Position numbers and translations under genes: made by a program. From assembly GCF_002078505.1 (NCBI RefSeq), contig NZ_LUAV01000024.1:26942-81550 (forward strand): a DNA stretch of 54,609 nt. Direction: 5' to 3'. The notes under the pieces were generated by a model, which made no database searches, was not told the origin of the DNA, and worked only from the letters and a program-made list of their open reading frames with translations. The stretch is from Ensifer aridi (GTDB taxonomy: Bacteria > Pseudomonadota > Alphaproteobacteria > Rhizobiales > Rhizobiaceae). Shown in pieces: positions 24,270-33,799 of the stretch (the first letter of the stretch is position 1; each line of letters opens with the position of its first letter).

Positions 24270-25961
24270 TCACCGCGCCTCAGCGGCGGCTGCCAGCGCT
24301 CGTTGCGCTTCGCGCAATGCATGGGCGACAAGGTTCCGGCTCTGTCTGGCGTGCACCGCGTAGAACGGCAGATCGGGTGAGCCTTGCGGCACCTTCGCGA
24401 GTTCGCGCAGGCCTTCGAGCGCTGGCCAGGCCGGGTGCGGCAGGGCGCTGTCGTGGCTGAATCGATTTCCGCTCGTATAGTTGAGCGGCACGAGCAGACG
24501 CGAGGCGCGCATCAGAGCGCGGTTGATCGCTCGCGCCACATCACACTCGACGCGGTTTGCCACCGCGTTCACCGCCTGCGCCGCCGCTTCGAGCGCATCA
24601 AGGCGGGCGATAAGGTTCGCTATGTCCATCCGGTCGCCGAGCCGGCCCTGAATGCCGAGGAGTTCTTCCCTCATCGAGGTTGCGAAGGCGGCGTAGTTGA
24701 GCGGCAGCACGGGAGCGGTCAGCAGACGCCACAGCACGCGAAGCACGATCGATGTGTCGCGCCGCAGATTGTCGAGGTCGATGTGTTCCGCCGTGTCGTG
24801 TGGCGTATGCCACCACCAGCCGAGTGCGGTCAGCATCTTGACCGGGCCGGGTGGCTGGTGGCTGAGGCTACCGAACATCGACGGTATGCCGATACCCCAA
24901 AAGGACTGATCTGCGGCCCGGCCGTGACGGCGGCCGGCATGCGGTTGACCGCTGACGGCTTCGACCGCCTCAGCGGCGACGGATTTCAGCTCGTCTATTA
25001 CGGCCGAATTAGTAAGCACGCTCGCCCCAGCGCCACCCGTCGAATCGACGTTGACATGGGCGACGCAGCGCCGCTCGAGCTCGTCCCAATATTCGTCCGC
25101 GTACCAGGCCGATCCCGAATAGCGGCCATGCGAGTGGCCAGACCAGAAGCAGAGCCGTACGCCCCGTTTCCACAGACTGCGCCGCTCGGCCAGCAGCCGT
25201 GCCGCCTCAAGCATGGTCGCATTGGCGCCACCATTGTCCATCACGCCGAAGTGCCAGGTATCGTGATGACCCGAAAGCAGCACGAAGGGCGCCTCGTCAT
25301 CCGTTTCCTCTTCCGCCGGCAATTCGGCGACGAGGATCGGCGTCTTTCGCCAGCCGGTGTCCACCTGAGCCCACAGCGAGACCCGCACATCCGCTCCCGC
25401 CAGGCATTGGGCCCGCAGCCTCGCGCCGTCGTCGCGGGTGATCGAACAGACGACGGTGGTCGGAAGCATCGATCGCGTGTAATGCGAGGGGCTGCCCCAG
25501 ACAGGCGAAACACACATCTCGTAGAGATGTTCGTTCGGGCTGACATGAAGTTGGCCGAAGGCGCCGTATGCGCTGGCTAGCGCGGCAACTTCTTCTGTTG
25601 CGATCCCGTCGACAAGCACGATGCTGCCCTTGACGTCGGCTTTTGCGAACGCCGTCTCGCCTCCCTCGCCGACATAGACGACGGACGCGCTGATGCCCTC
25701 GCCGGACGTTGAGGCCGACATCGAATGCGTGATGCAGGGCAGGCTTTCGCCGTTTGCCTCGACGCGCGCACGTCCCGGAAGGCTGATATAGGCGTCGTGG
25801 GCGAGAAGCTCCGTGCGGTAGCCGTAGGACGCCATCTCGCGCTCGAGATAACGGAAGCTCTCCAGTTCCTCGGGCGTTCCCGAAAGCTTGATGCGCCTGC
25901 CGAATTCCTCGATATGGCAGGCCAGGCGGTCGCAATCCGGTTGAAGCGGGAAGCTATCCAT
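24270..25961 (-). CDS. M28-like zinc hydrolase with divergent active site
   Basis: The 563-residue protein resembles M28 aminopeptidases with an inserted PA-like domain (about 60-200). Metal ligands can be placed: LLSGHHDTWHFGVMDNGG (His233, Asp242), HVNVDSTGG (Asp306) and WWWHTPHDT. Where canonical M28 enzymes have the catalytic/metal Glu-Glu pair (WGAEE.G), this one reads FWSGHSHGRYSG (273-283), so both glutamates are missing. No signal peptide is seen, so it acts in the cytoplasm. The ATG at 25961 overlaps the M20 gene by 8 bp and follows GGAGAGG; a longer start would run deeper into M20. It may hydrolyse an imported amide, or serve another role if metal chemistry is altered. Confidence 0.75.
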   Translation of the reverse strand: MDSFPLQPDCDRLACHIEEFGRRIKLSGTPEELESFRYLEREMASYGYRTELLAHDAYISLPGRARVEANGESLPCITHSMSASTSGEGISASVVYVGEGGETAFAKADVKGSIVLVDGIATEEVAALASAYGAFGQLHVSPNEHLYEMCVSPVWGSPSHYTRSMLPTTVVCSITRDDGARLRAQCLAGADVRVSLWAQVDTGWRKTPILVAELPAEEETDDEAPFVLLSGHHDTWHFGVMDNGGANATMLEAARLLAERRSLWKRGVRLCFWSGHSHGRYSGSAWYADEYWDELERRCVAHVNVDSTGGAGASVLTNSAVIDELKSVAAEAVEAVSGQPHAGRRHGRAADQSFWGIGIPSMFGSLSHQPPGPVKMLTALGWWWHTPHDTAEHIDLDNLRRDTSIVLRVLWRLLTAPVLPLNYAAFATSMREELLGIQGRLGDRMDIANLIARLDALEAAAQAVNAVANRVECDVARAINRALMRASRLLVPLNYTSGNRFSHDSALPHPAWPALEGLRELAKVPQGSPDLPFYAVHARQSRNLVAHALREAQRALAAAAEAR

Positions 25962-27378
25962 CGCGCCTCTCCGGTAGCGGCGGGTCGACATCGGCCGGGA
26001 TCGGATTGACGAAGGCCGTGCCATCGAGCCGCGCCGCATGATCGGCCTTGGCGGCGGCGATGAGCTCCGGCCTAAGGATCAGCTCGAGCGCGGTGCTCGC
26101 CATGACCTTTGCCGCGTGCTCCATGCCCTTGTGGGCGGCCGGCAGCTTGCCCTGGGCCACGAGCTGCCACGAGTGCCCGGGCGTTCCGATCGCGTAGGTG
26201 GCGCCGCGCATCTGGACGGTCGGCACGACCCAGCTCACCGTGCCGACGTCGGTCGAGCCGACAAGCGTGCCATTGCCGCTCTCCGGCAGGAAGATCGTGT
26301 CGCACAGCGCCACACCTTTACGCAGCTTTAGTCCGAAGCGTTCGAAGGAGGCGGCGATGTCGTCGGCGCTGAAGGTCTCCTGGAATTTCGCGGCGGTTTC
26401 TCGGTCGGTGTCGTCAAAGACGGGCGGTCCCAACCGCTCGAGATGCGAATGCATCAGCGCTTCCAAAGGCGTGTTGCCGATGAGATTGGCGTCGCCGCTG
26501 ACGATTTCGCTGCGCACGGTCGTTCCCGTCATCAGCGCCGCGCCTTCGGCTACATTCTTGACGCGCGCGAGCAGATCGAGCAGTTCCGGCAGGCTGCGCG
26601 CCCGGATCAGATAGCGCACCGTCGCGCGGGCCTGCACGACGTTCGGCGCATTGCCGCCAGTGTCGGTCACGGCATAGTGCATGCGGGCGGTCGAAGGAAT
26701 GTGCTCGCGCAGGTAGTTCACGCCGACATTCATCAGCTCCACCGCATCGAGCGCGCTGCGGCCGAGATGCGGTGAAGCGGAGGCATGCGAAGCGCGGCCG
26801 CCGAAGTGGAAGTTGATCTCGTTGCAGGCGAGCGAGATCGGATTGTTGACGCCGGCAAAGGGCGCCGGATGCCAGGAAATGGCAATGTCCACATCGTCAA
26901 AGACGCCGGCGCGTACCATGAAGCCCTTGGACGAACCGCCCTCTTCCGCCGGACAGCCGTAATAGCGGATCCGTCCCTTAATGCCGTTGGCTTCGAGATA
27001 ATCCTTGACGGCGGTCGCCGCCATCATCGAACCTGCACCAAGCAGATTGTGCCCGCAGCCATGGCCGTTGCCGCCCGCAACCAGCGGCCGCTCCACAGCG
27101 ATGCCTGACTGTTGGCTGAGGCCCGGCAGTGCGTCAAACTCGCCGAGAATGGCGATGACCGGACCGGCCTCTCCCGCTTCCCCCATCAGCGCCGTCGGCA
27201 TCCCCGCAATCCCCTTTGAGACACGGAAGCCTTCCGAACCCAGCATGGCGGCGTGCTCGGCCGACGAGCGGTATTCCTCGTAATTGGTTTCAGGCGTATC
27301 CCATACGCGGTCGCTTAAGGAAAAGAACAACTCCCGCTTCCGTTCGACGAGGTCCCACACGGCATCAGAATTTTTCAT
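25954..27378 (-). CDS. M20 family amidohydrolase (AbgB-like)
   Basis: The 474-residue cytoplasmic metallo-amidohydrolase has FDALPGLSQQ, NGHGCGHNLLGAGSM, GCPAEEGGSSKG (catalytic and metal Glu pair), ISWHPAP and the dimerisation-domain FGGRASHASASPHLGRSAL, all typical of the AbgB/aminoacylase branch that cleaves p-aminobenzoyl-glutamate and other N-acyl amino acids. TPGHSWQ near the end supplies the last metal His. It is the first gene of the leftward operon, divergent from a GntR regulator, with a large palindrome 24 bp before its start. The substrate is presumably an N-acylated or conjugated amino acid. Confidence 0.88.
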   Translation of the reverse strand: MKNSDAVWDLVERKRELFFSLSDRVWDTPETNYEEYRSSAEHAAMLGSEGFRVSKGIAGMPTALMGEAGEAGPVIAILGEFDALPGLSQQSGIAVERPLVAGGNGHGCGHNLLGAGSMMAATAVKDYLEANGIKGRIRYYGCPAEEGGSSKGFMVRAGVFDDVDIAISWHPAPFAGVNNPISLACNEINFHFGGRASHASASPHLGRSALDAVELMNVGVNYLREHIPSTARMHYAVTDTGGNAPNVVQARATVRYLIRARSLPELLDLLARVKNVAEGAALMTGTTVRSEIVSGDANLIGNTPLEALMHSHLERLGPPVFDDTDRETAAKFQETFSADDIAASFERFGLKLRKGVALCDTIFLPESGNGTLVGSTDVGTVSWVVPTVQMRGATYAIGTPGHSWQLVAQGKLPAAHKGMEHAAKVMASTALELILRPELIAAAKADHAARLDGTAFVNPIPADVDPPLPERRDG

Positions 27379-27401
27379 CGTTTACTGGCATCCGCAACAA
27401 T

Positions 27402-27433
27402 GTTAGCCAAAATTGGCGCCAATTTATGGTAAC
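27402..27433. promoter_or_regulatory. Putative GntR operator
   Basis: AAATTGGCGCCAATTT (27410-27425) is a perfect 16-bp palindrome inside a 32-bp dyad bounded by GTTA and TAAC (27402-27433; 13 of 16 positions symmetric). It lies 24 bp upstream of the M20 gene and in the divergent gap with the GntR gene. Confidence 0.6.
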
Positions 27434-27594
27434 ATTTCGAGATGCGCAAGTGACATCGGTGCGTTTCGTGACGAGCGTGTGGAAGACAGCGTGAGCACAC
27501 CTCTCTCGACCATTTTCCACGGCTTCACGACGTCCGCACCTTGGAGAGCGGCCGCATGGAGTGGCAGAATGGTCGAAGAGCCGAAGGAGGGCAC

Positions 27595-28227
27595 ATGAAC
27601 AAGCTGAAACCGCGGGGAGAGAACGACGCCACGGCGGTCGACGTCACGGACCTTATACTGAATGATATCCAGACCGGCGTGCTCGCACCCGGATCATGGC
27701 TGAAGCAGATCGATCTCGAACGGCGCTATCAGTGCACCCGACCGGAAGTGCGCCGCGCGCTCGATCGCCTTGCCCAGCGGCGGCTTGTCGAGCACGTGCC
27801 AAATCGCGGTTACCACGTCTTCGAACCGGATGGCCGCCAGGCTACGGAAATCAGCGAGATACGCGTCCTGCTGGAGACCGGCGTGGCGGACAAGGTCGTA
27901 GCGAACGCGTCCTCTTTGGACATCCAGGCACTGCGCAGTCTCGCCTCCCGCTTCGACCGCATGATCCTCGAGGGAACGCCGATCCAACTCTATGAGGCCA
28001 ACCTCGCCTTTCACCACCGGCTGCTTTCACTCTGCGGAAACGAGGAACTCGTCAATCTCGTCACCGAGATCCGCCAGCGCACCTCCTCGGCCCCGGTAGC
28101 GCAATGGAAGACGCGAGCACGCATCGAACAATCCTCACGCGAGCACCACGAGATGATCGACGCCATCGCCGCCGGCGATGCGGCAGCCCTAAGAGACGCG
28201 ATCACGCGCCACATTCGCCAGAATTGA
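27595..28227 (+). CDS. GntR-family regulator (FCD type)
   Basis: The 210-residue protein has an N-terminal winged helix (LILNDIQTGVLAPGSWLKQIDLERRYQCTRPEVRRALDRLAQRRLVEHVPNRGYHV, read in pieces) and an all-helical FCD effector domain with the metal-type ligands spread in EANLAFHHRLLSLCGNEEL and SSREHHEMIDAI. The ATG at 27595 follows GGAGG. FCD regulators respond to carboxylic or amino acids. Being divergent from the M20-M28-ABC operon, it most likely controls that operon through the palindrome at 27402-27433. Confidence 0.88.
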   Translation: MNKLKPRGENDATAVDVTDLILNDIQTGVLAPGSWLKQIDLERRYQCTRPEVRRALDRLAQRRLVEHVPNRGYHVFEPDGRQATEISEIRVLLETGVADKVVANASSLDIQALRSLASRFDRMILEGTPIQLYEANLAFHHRLLSLCGNEELVNLVTEIRQRTSSAPVAQWKTRARIEQSSREHHEMIDAIAAGDAAALRDAITRHIRQN

Positions 28228-28328
28228 CGGACCCGCAAATCGACCGAAATCGGCGAGGCGAACCGGAAGGTTTTGTCGCATTCGTCGTGGGTAGATCATC
28301 ATCCGGCATGCCGGCGCCCGCAAACAAG

Positions 28329-28430
28329 GCTGTTCCCGATGATACATTATGCGGTTTTTTTGCCCAGAACGTGAACATCCTCGCAACACGCCGTGCACAG
28401 GGCTCGTGACGAACGGCTCCCTTCGACCCA
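28329..28430 (+). repeat. Dispersed repeat, joined copy (copy 2)
   Basis: This contains both blocks seen separately near the vapC module: 28329-28352 matches 9667-9690 and 28367-28430 matches 10640-10702, in the same order and orientation but only 14 bp apart. No terminal repeats or coding capacity are evident. Confidence 0.55.
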
Positions 28431-28441
28431 TCTCTGACGTC

Positions 28442-28465
28442 GGCGCCCTCTGCCCGAAGGGCGCC
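28442..28465. terminator. Stem-loop downstream of the BTAD/TolB-like gene
   Basis: GGCGCCCT (28442-28449) and AGGGCGCC (28458-28465) form a perfect 8-bp stem with an 8-nt loop, 37 bp past the stop of the leftward gene. There is no U-run, so it is a weak terminator or transcript-stabilising hairpin. Confidence 0.4.
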
Positions 28466-28502
28466 TTCCCGCCCAAGAACGGTCTTCCGATGTTGCATTT
28501 GA

Positions 28503-30503
28503 TCAGTGTTCGGGCACTCCCGCCAGCCTCAAGGCTTCGGCCACCTTGTCTGCCCATCGCGCCATGTGGCGAAACATGGGCAGCGAGCGAAACTTCTCGA
28601 TCGTGAAGTCCGGCTGGGCCGCCAACAGCTTCCGAGCGGCCCAGCGGGCGGTCTCAATATCCCCGTTCATAGCAGACCAGGTGGCAAGGAAACGATACAA
28701 CATTATGACGTCCGGATGGCTGGCAACGAGTTCACGGGCGATAGCAATAGCCTGGGAAAGAGAACCGGCCACGGCCATAGAGGCGGCCAATCCTATTCTC
28801 ATGTTGAATGCGAGAGGATCGATCGGACTAAGCATCATCGCCCGCCGGAACCATTCCGTCGCCTGAACGGCGTCGTCCCTGTAGATCGCAATCCAACCTA
28901 AGCGCGTCCATGCCCATGCATTGTTTGGATCAAGGGCCAGCGCCTGCTCGATGAAAATCCTAGCGCGCTCCTGGTCGCCGCAAATGCTCAATGCCGCACC
29001 GGCGGCAGTCAATGCCGTCGGATCATTGCTGATCGAACCCGCAGCCTCAACCGCCTCGAGCGCCCTTTCCAACTCAAGTTCTGGTTGCTTAGTCCATAGA
29101 TATGAGGCATTTACAGCGTGACACCAGGCCTCGAGTGCGTGCGCGCGGCCATAGGTCGGATCGATGGCAATCGCTTTGCGCAGTAGTTCGAGCGCATGGT
29201 CGTTAGCATCCTTGCGGCGGCCCCAAAGGTGCGGGTAGGCTCGCATGACGAAGTCGTAGGCCCTCAGGATGGTCGGCGGCTTGCGCTTGGCCAACTCGAT
29301 TTCCGCACCTCGGATGGCTGGATGTATGGCGCCGGCCACCTGCGCCGCAATCCTGTCCTGGAACTCAAAAATGTCCTCGACCGCGCCCTCGTAGCGCTCG
29401 GACCACAATTGTGTCCGCGTCTCGGTATCGATCAGTTGCACGGAAATGCGCAGCCGGTCGCCACCCCTCCGAACGGTGCCCTCGACCACATAGCTGACAC
29501 CGAGTTCCCTGCCAACCTCACGCACGTCGACGAAGCGTCGCTTGTAGGTGAAGGCAGACTGGCGGGCGATCACAAAGAAGTCGCGAACGCGCGAGAGCGC
29601 GGCAGTGATCTCCTCTACAACGCCGTCCGCAAAATACTCGTCGTCCGCCGCACCAAGATTGTCGAAGGGCATCACCGCCACCGACGGCTGGTCATGCGGT
29701 CTCGCCGGCGCGTGGATGGGCTGCGATTGCGGCGCGATATTGTGCGTCGACGCCGTCTGGCGGTAGCTGACCCCTTCCCGCAATTGCATTGACGCCGCCA
29801 GGGAGTTCGTCTGTGCCTCTGGTTCCAAGTCGAGATGCTTCTTGAGCAGCGCGCGGCAGAACTCGAACTGGCGCAAGGCGGCGTTTTCGTGACCTCTGAC
29901 AGCGTGGATTCGCATCAACGCCCGATGAGCCGGCTCGGCGGTCGGGTCCGAGGCGAGTAGCGTTTCCGCAAGCCGCTCGCAAGCCGCTTCGGCCTCGGAT
30001 CCAGAATCGGACAGTGCAAGGCTCAATCGTTCCACCAACTGCAGGGCTTTCTGCCGATATCTGCTTTGATACGGTCCGAACCATTCATCCAGTCCGTCGG
30101 GAATGGCTACGCCCGCAAGGAGATCACCGCGGTAGAGCTCAGCGGCGAAGGCCAAGTCCGCCGTCCCACCTTCAGCGAGCTTTCGCTCGAACAGCCAGAT
30201 ATCCGCTTCGTCCGGACCGGCCACCAGCGCGACTGTATCCTGATCTCCCTCGACCGAAACGACGGCATTGTCGACTGCTGGAAACCACCGCCTGATGTCG
30301 GCAAGGGCTTGGCGCAGGCTGTTGCGTGCCTGCGCATCGCCGCGTCCCGGCCAAAATCCTTCGGAAAGCAGCTCGCGATGGTGGCCGCGCCGACCTGCCA
30401 GGACCAGAGCGGCGAAGAGAAGTGTGGCCTTGCGCGTCGCGAAACGGACGGACTGGCCCTCCCCGGAAGTTACTTCAAGACCCCCCAGCAATCGGATGTG
30501 CAC
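28503..30503 (-). CDS. Winged-helix/BTAD regulator fused to TolB-like and TPR domains
   Basis: This 666-residue protein starts with an OmpR/SARP-like winged helix (MHIRLLGGLEV, then ATRKATLLFAALVLAG, about 1-95) followed by a bacterial transcriptional activator (BTAD) helical domain (about 98-240, with ASDPTAEPAHRALMRIHAVRG). Residues about 270-390 form a TolB/FlgO-like domain (PSVAVMPFDNLG, EEITAALSRVRDFFVIARQS, YVVEGTVRRGGDRLRI). TPR repeats fill the rest (AIAIDPTYGRAHALEAW, ALALDPNNAWAWTRLGWIAIY). It should be a soluble DNA-binding regulator with a protein-protein interaction tail. The TolB-like and TPR parts are paralogous to those in the cyclase at 31143-33362. No ligand is known. Confidence 0.82.
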   Translation of the reverse strand: MHIRLLGGLEVTSGEGQSVRFATRKATLLFAALVLAGRRGHHRELLSEGFWPGRGDAQARNSLRQALADIRRWFPAVDNAVVSVEGDQDTVALVAGPDEADIWLFERKLAEGGTADLAFAAELYRGDLLAGVAIPDGLDEWFGPYQSRYRQKALQLVERLSLALSDSGSEAEAACERLAETLLASDPTAEPAHRALMRIHAVRGHENAALRQFEFCRALLKKHLDLEPEAQTNSLAASMQLREGVSYRQTASTHNIAPQSQPIHAPARPHDQPSVAVMPFDNLGAADDEYFADGVVEEITAALSRVRDFFVIARQSAFTYKRRFVDVREVGRELGVSYVVEGTVRRGGDRLRISVQLIDTETRTQLWSERYEGAVEDIFEFQDRIAAQVAGAIHPAIRGAEIELAKRKPPTILRAYDFVMRAYPHLWGRRKDANDHALELLRKAIAIDPTYGRAHALEAWCHAVNASYLWTKQPELELERALEAVEAAGSISNDPTALTAAGAALSICGDQERARIFIEQALALDPNNAWAWTRLGWIAIYRDDAVQATEWFRRAMMLSPIDPLAFNMRIGLAASMAVAGSLSQAIAIARELVASHPDVIMLYRFLATWSAMNGDIETARWAARKLLAAQPDFTIEKFRSLPMFRHMARWADKVAEALRLAGVPEH

Positions 30504-30673
30504 ATCCCGCCCTCATATTTCGATTGCGCCAAAGAATAGCATTTTCGCGGGCAGATATAACGCCGATTTAACGCCCTGCTGTCGAGCTTTCCGCAGTGGT
30601 TCACGCCTGGCTGAACAGCCGCAAATCGCCCGTGTGACAAGCTCCGACCGTAGCCTGCAACGGGAGAGCAAGA

Positions 30674-30913
30674 ATGTCTTACACGGAAACCCGCACGGAA
30701 AATCGAGCATCGGACCGGCGGCTGCTCGCAGCACTGAAAAGGTTAGCAACAATCGTGGCTGCCTTCACGGCATGGCGGCGGACCATTGCAATGCGCAGGG
30801 CGATGGAAGACCTGACATCCGATCAGTTGGACGATATCGGCTATTCAGAGGCCCCTCGACCCAAGCTCATCATTAAGGCCGGCTTGATCACGAATCTGAT
30901 GTCGATGCGATAA
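30674..30913 (+). CDS. DUF1127 small protein
   Basis: The 79-residue basic protein carries the DUF1127 core near its C-terminus: AWRRTIAMRRAMEDLTSDQLDDIGYSEA (read in pieces). The consensus is an Arg-rich helix followed by 'L..L.D..L.DIGI.R'. GGAGAG precedes the ATG at 30674. DUF1127 proteins of alphaproteobacteria are small cytoplasmic proteins, some shown to bind RNA and to affect phosphate and carbon metabolism. The C-terminal extension (PRPKLIIKAGLITNLMSMR) is longer than in the minimal family. It is monocistronic. Confidence 0.8.
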   Translation: MSYTETRTENRASDRRLLAALKRLATIVAAFTAWRRTIAMRRAMEDLTSDQLDDIGYSEAPRPKLIIKAGLITNLMSMR

Positions 30914-31142
30914 GGGTGACGCGGACTCAGGCGCAACTCTGCTTGCAATGGGGCGCCGGGAACGGCCCTAAACGTTCTGCGTTCGAGCTTCCGTTGTGCC
31001 CCAACTGCGACGGTGTCGAACATCAAAAATCGACCCGAAGCATGCGCTCGTCGAAGCCAACTGGAATTTCCGGTGATGGCTCAGGCCGGAACTTCGAGGG
31101 TAAAGCGAGCAAGGTTTTGTGAGCTCTGCCAGGGGAGTGCCA

Positions 31143-33362
31143 TCAGTAGCCCCTTATTTCCTTCAACGCTTCCTTGGCGTGGCCGCCGATGAAATTATCG
31201 TTCTCCATTTCTACCAACGCGGGAACCGCAGCCTTGGCCCCAGGTCCAATCTTCCTCAACGATTGCACGGCCTCCTCGCGGACACTGCTGTCTGCGAGGA
31301 GCATGACCAGCGCGGAGACGGCTTCCGCTGCCGACGGTCCGAGCCAACCCAGACGCTTCGCGGCAATCCGCCTACTAGCGGGATCGTCCCGCTTCAGTTC
31401 GGCTGTGAGGCTCGAAACTGTCACATCCAGTGGCAGGGCGGCTGCACGGATACCGTCGAGCAAACGCTCCCGCACCGCTCTGTATTCAGGTGCCCATCGA
31501 ATGGGGAATTTGTAATCGCGGGCCAGGTCTTCGAGAGCCGCCTGATTTGTACCCGGCCGCCAAGTCAGCAGACTGCGCCTTGCCTCATCCCGGCGACCGA
31601 GGCCAACAAGCACGGATGCGAACGGCGGCATCAGAGCGGTTGCGTTCGGGTTCTTCTTGGCTCCCTGGTCGAAGACATCCGCCGCCTGCTCCAGATCGCT
31701 TGCGGCAAAAAGCGCAACCCCATGTGCAAGAACGTAATGGCTTGGGAAGTTCGGATTGAGGCGAAGCGCTTTCCGAACGAAATCCAGAGCGTCTCTCGGC
31801 TTTCCTGAAGTCGTCAGCGCCCAAGCCATGGCGATTTGCGCTTCAGGATCGTTAGGAGCGAGTTCAATCGCCCGGCCGGCTTCGCGGCGTGCATCTTCTG
31901 CCCGGCCGAAACGCAGATGGGCGAGCGCTTGGGCCGTATATCCGAGAGCCGTAGGGTATTTCATGGCGTTTTCCAGGTGCAGCTGACCTTGGCGCACGAC
32001 CATCCACGGAGATGCTCCAAATTGCTGGTTCCAACCCCATTCATCGACTCTGAAGACGATCTCCTCGTGCCAGGCGTAGTCTTCGACTCTGGAGTAGACC
32101 AAAGCGAGCGCCGCATGTGCGCGTCCATACTCGGGATCGAGTTGAATTGCTCTCCTTAGCGGCGCGACGGCCGCCGCGTTGTCCTTGGCATTGAAACGAA
32201 GATAAAGGCTCCACCCCTCGTCGAATGCCTCTTTCGCCCGGAGGCTGTCCGTCCTGCCGCGGGCGATCTCCATCCTCTCTGCTCCCGTCAGATTGACTTT
32301 CAGCGCCTCGACAATCTTGGTTACGAATGTGTCCTGAACGCCGAAAATATCGGCAACATTGCCGTCGAAGCGGTCGGCCCACACATGCCCTCCCGAGAAT
32401 GCGTCAACCAGTTGCGCATTGACGCGGAGCTGATCTCTCGCCCGTTGAACGCTGCCCTCGAGAACGTATCGCACACCCAGCTCTTCGGCGACCTGGCGGA
32501 CCGTCACTTGCCTGCCCTGATATGCGAATGTCGAGTTCCGGGCGACGACGAAGAGACCGGCACTCTTCGATAGGTCGGTGATCAAGCTGTCCGTCATACC
32601 CTCGGCAAAATGCTGCTGCGCATCATCGCCGGACATGTCGGTGAATGGCATGACCGCAATCGATGGCCTGTCTGGCAAAGGAAATTCCATCCGTGCCCTC
32701 GAGGCCAGCTCAACCGACGGTGCTCGGGAGTAGATCCCGAAGACCGCGCTTCCGACTGCCAGCACCAGAGCTGCTGCGGCGGCCGACAGCCAGACCCGTG
32801 AACGATAGGATTTGCCCCGCGTCCAGGCGGCCGTGGTTCGGGGATGATCGCCCAGGCGAATCCGATAGAGGCGGACCGGCTTTTCGATGTTCTTGACTTG
32901 GCGCTCACCCAGAAAATCGAAGCCGTAGTCCAGTTTCCTCTCGACTTGATCGTACGCCGTTCCCGAAATCAGGACGCCTCCCGGATCGGCCAGTTCTTCG
33001 AGCCTTGCCGCGACGTTCACGCCGTCGCCGTAGATATCCTGTCCCTCGACGATGACGTCACCAAGGTTGACGCCGATCCGAAACTCGAGCCGCTTCTCAG
33101 CCGGTAGCTCCTCGTTGCACTCGGCCATCGCTTGCTGGATTTCGACGGCGCACCGTACGGCGTCAACCACACTGGGAAACTCGATCAGTTCGCCATCGCC
33201 CATCAGCTTGACCACCCGGCCATTGTGGGCGGCAATTTTCGGGTCGATCATGTTCTCGCGGGTGGTTCCGAGCCGCACTACCGTATCCGCCTCGTCGACC
33301 TCCATGAGACGGCTGTAGCCAACAACGTCAGCGGCCAGAACTGCTGCGAGCTTCCGCTGCAT
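31143..33362 (-). CDS. Class III nucleotide cyclase with TolB-like, TPR and HEAT domains
   Basis: The 739-residue protein has a cyclase domain at 1-170. Metal ligands Asp12 (AADVVGYS) and Asp56 (KLMGDGELIEF) and the transition-state pair Asn116/Arg120 (GVNVAARLE) are all present, so it should be active. One membrane helix (about 191-210) is followed by a TolB-like domain (PSIAVMPFTDMSG from 233; YVLEGSVQRARDQLRVNAQLVD), TPR repeats (about 370-600) and HEAT-like repeats at the end (ASRRIAAKRLGWLG, REEAVQSLRKIGPGAKAAVPAL). The cyclase is cytoplasmic and the rest probably periplasmic. The ATG at 33362 is preferred to a TTG at 33380 since GGAAG precedes it and homology begins there. The signal is unknown. 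Confidence 0.85.
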   Translation of the reverse strand: MQRKLAAVLAADVVGYSRLMEVDEADTVVRLGTTRENMIDPKIAAHNGRVVKLMGDGELIEFPSVVDAVRCAVEIQQAMAECNEELPAEKRLEFRIGVNLGDVIVEGQDIYGDGVNVAARLEELADPGGVLISGTAYDQVERKLDYGFDFLGERQVKNIEKPVRLYRIRLGDHPRTTAAWTRGKSYRSRVWLSAAAAALVLAVGSAVFGIYSRAPSVELASRARMEFPLPDRPSIAVMPFTDMSGDDAQQHFAEGMTDSLITDLSKSAGLFVVARNSTFAYQGRQVTVRQVAEELGVRYVLEGSVQRARDQLRVNAQLVDAFSGGHVWADRFDGNVADIFGVQDTFVTKIVEALKVNLTGAERMEIARGRTDSLRAKEAFDEGWSLYLRFNAKDNAAAVAPLRRAIQLDPEYGRAHAALALVYSRVEDYAWHEEIVFRVDEWGWNQQFGASPWMVVRQGQLHLENAMKYPTALGYTAQALAHLRFGRAEDARREAGRAIELAPNDPEAQIAMAWALTTSGKPRDALDFVRKALRLNPNFPSHYVLAHGVALFAASDLEQAADVFDQGAKKNPNATALMPPFASVLVGLGRRDEARRSLLTWRPGTNQAALEDLARDYKFPIRWAPEYRAVRERLLDGIRAAALPLDVTVSSLTAELKRDDPASRRIAAKRLGWLGPSAAEAVSALVMLLADSSVREEAVQSLRKIGPGAKAAVPALVEMENDNFIGGHAKEALKEIRGY

Positions 33363-33799
33363 GGGATGCTTCCGGTGCAAAACAGCATCTGTGCAATTAT
33401 AGGATAGTTAGCGTTCGCGTCCCAGTCTGCGGTGGGAGGAAAGTCGTGAGTCACTCCAGGCCCGATCAGGACAAAATGCGACGGGGAAATGAACTACTAC
33501 GGCACCGAGAAACAACAACGTCTCCAACTCGAGAGCACAAATTTAAGGGACTGAACTGAACTGCGAGAACGTGAAGAACCTGCCCCTATTGTGCATCCTC
33601 CCATTCCTGGAAAACAAATGCCGCGTTCAAACACCTAGGCTAAGCTTAAACACAAGCATGAGCTAATTCTCGTCACCGCTGGTCAGATAGGGTATGCTCT
33701 TTGTTCTGCGGAAGTTGATTGCTGATTGCTGGAATGCCGATCGGTGGACCGTTGGGGGTTCCTCGCTGAGCTCGTTGCTGGAGAGCCGAGGGGGCGGAC
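33363..33799. other. Divergent spacer before the four-GAF kinase
   Basis: These 437 bp lie between the starts of the cyclase (leftward) and the kinase (rightward). They are less GC-rich than the flanking genes and must hold both promoters. I see no clear hexamers, strong palindrome or small gene. Confidence 0.4.

Noticed and set aside
24384..25580. A 398-codon rightward open frame
   Set aside because: It is antisense to the M28-like gene and has no recognisable family, whereas the opposite strand has clear motifs and operon spacing.
28367..28385. GAAC-N2-GAAC in the dispersed repeat as a LexA/SOS box
   Set aside because: The alphaproteobacterial LexA box needs GAAC or GTTC pairs with a 7-bp spacer. 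The spacing here is 2 bp, and no SOS gene follows.
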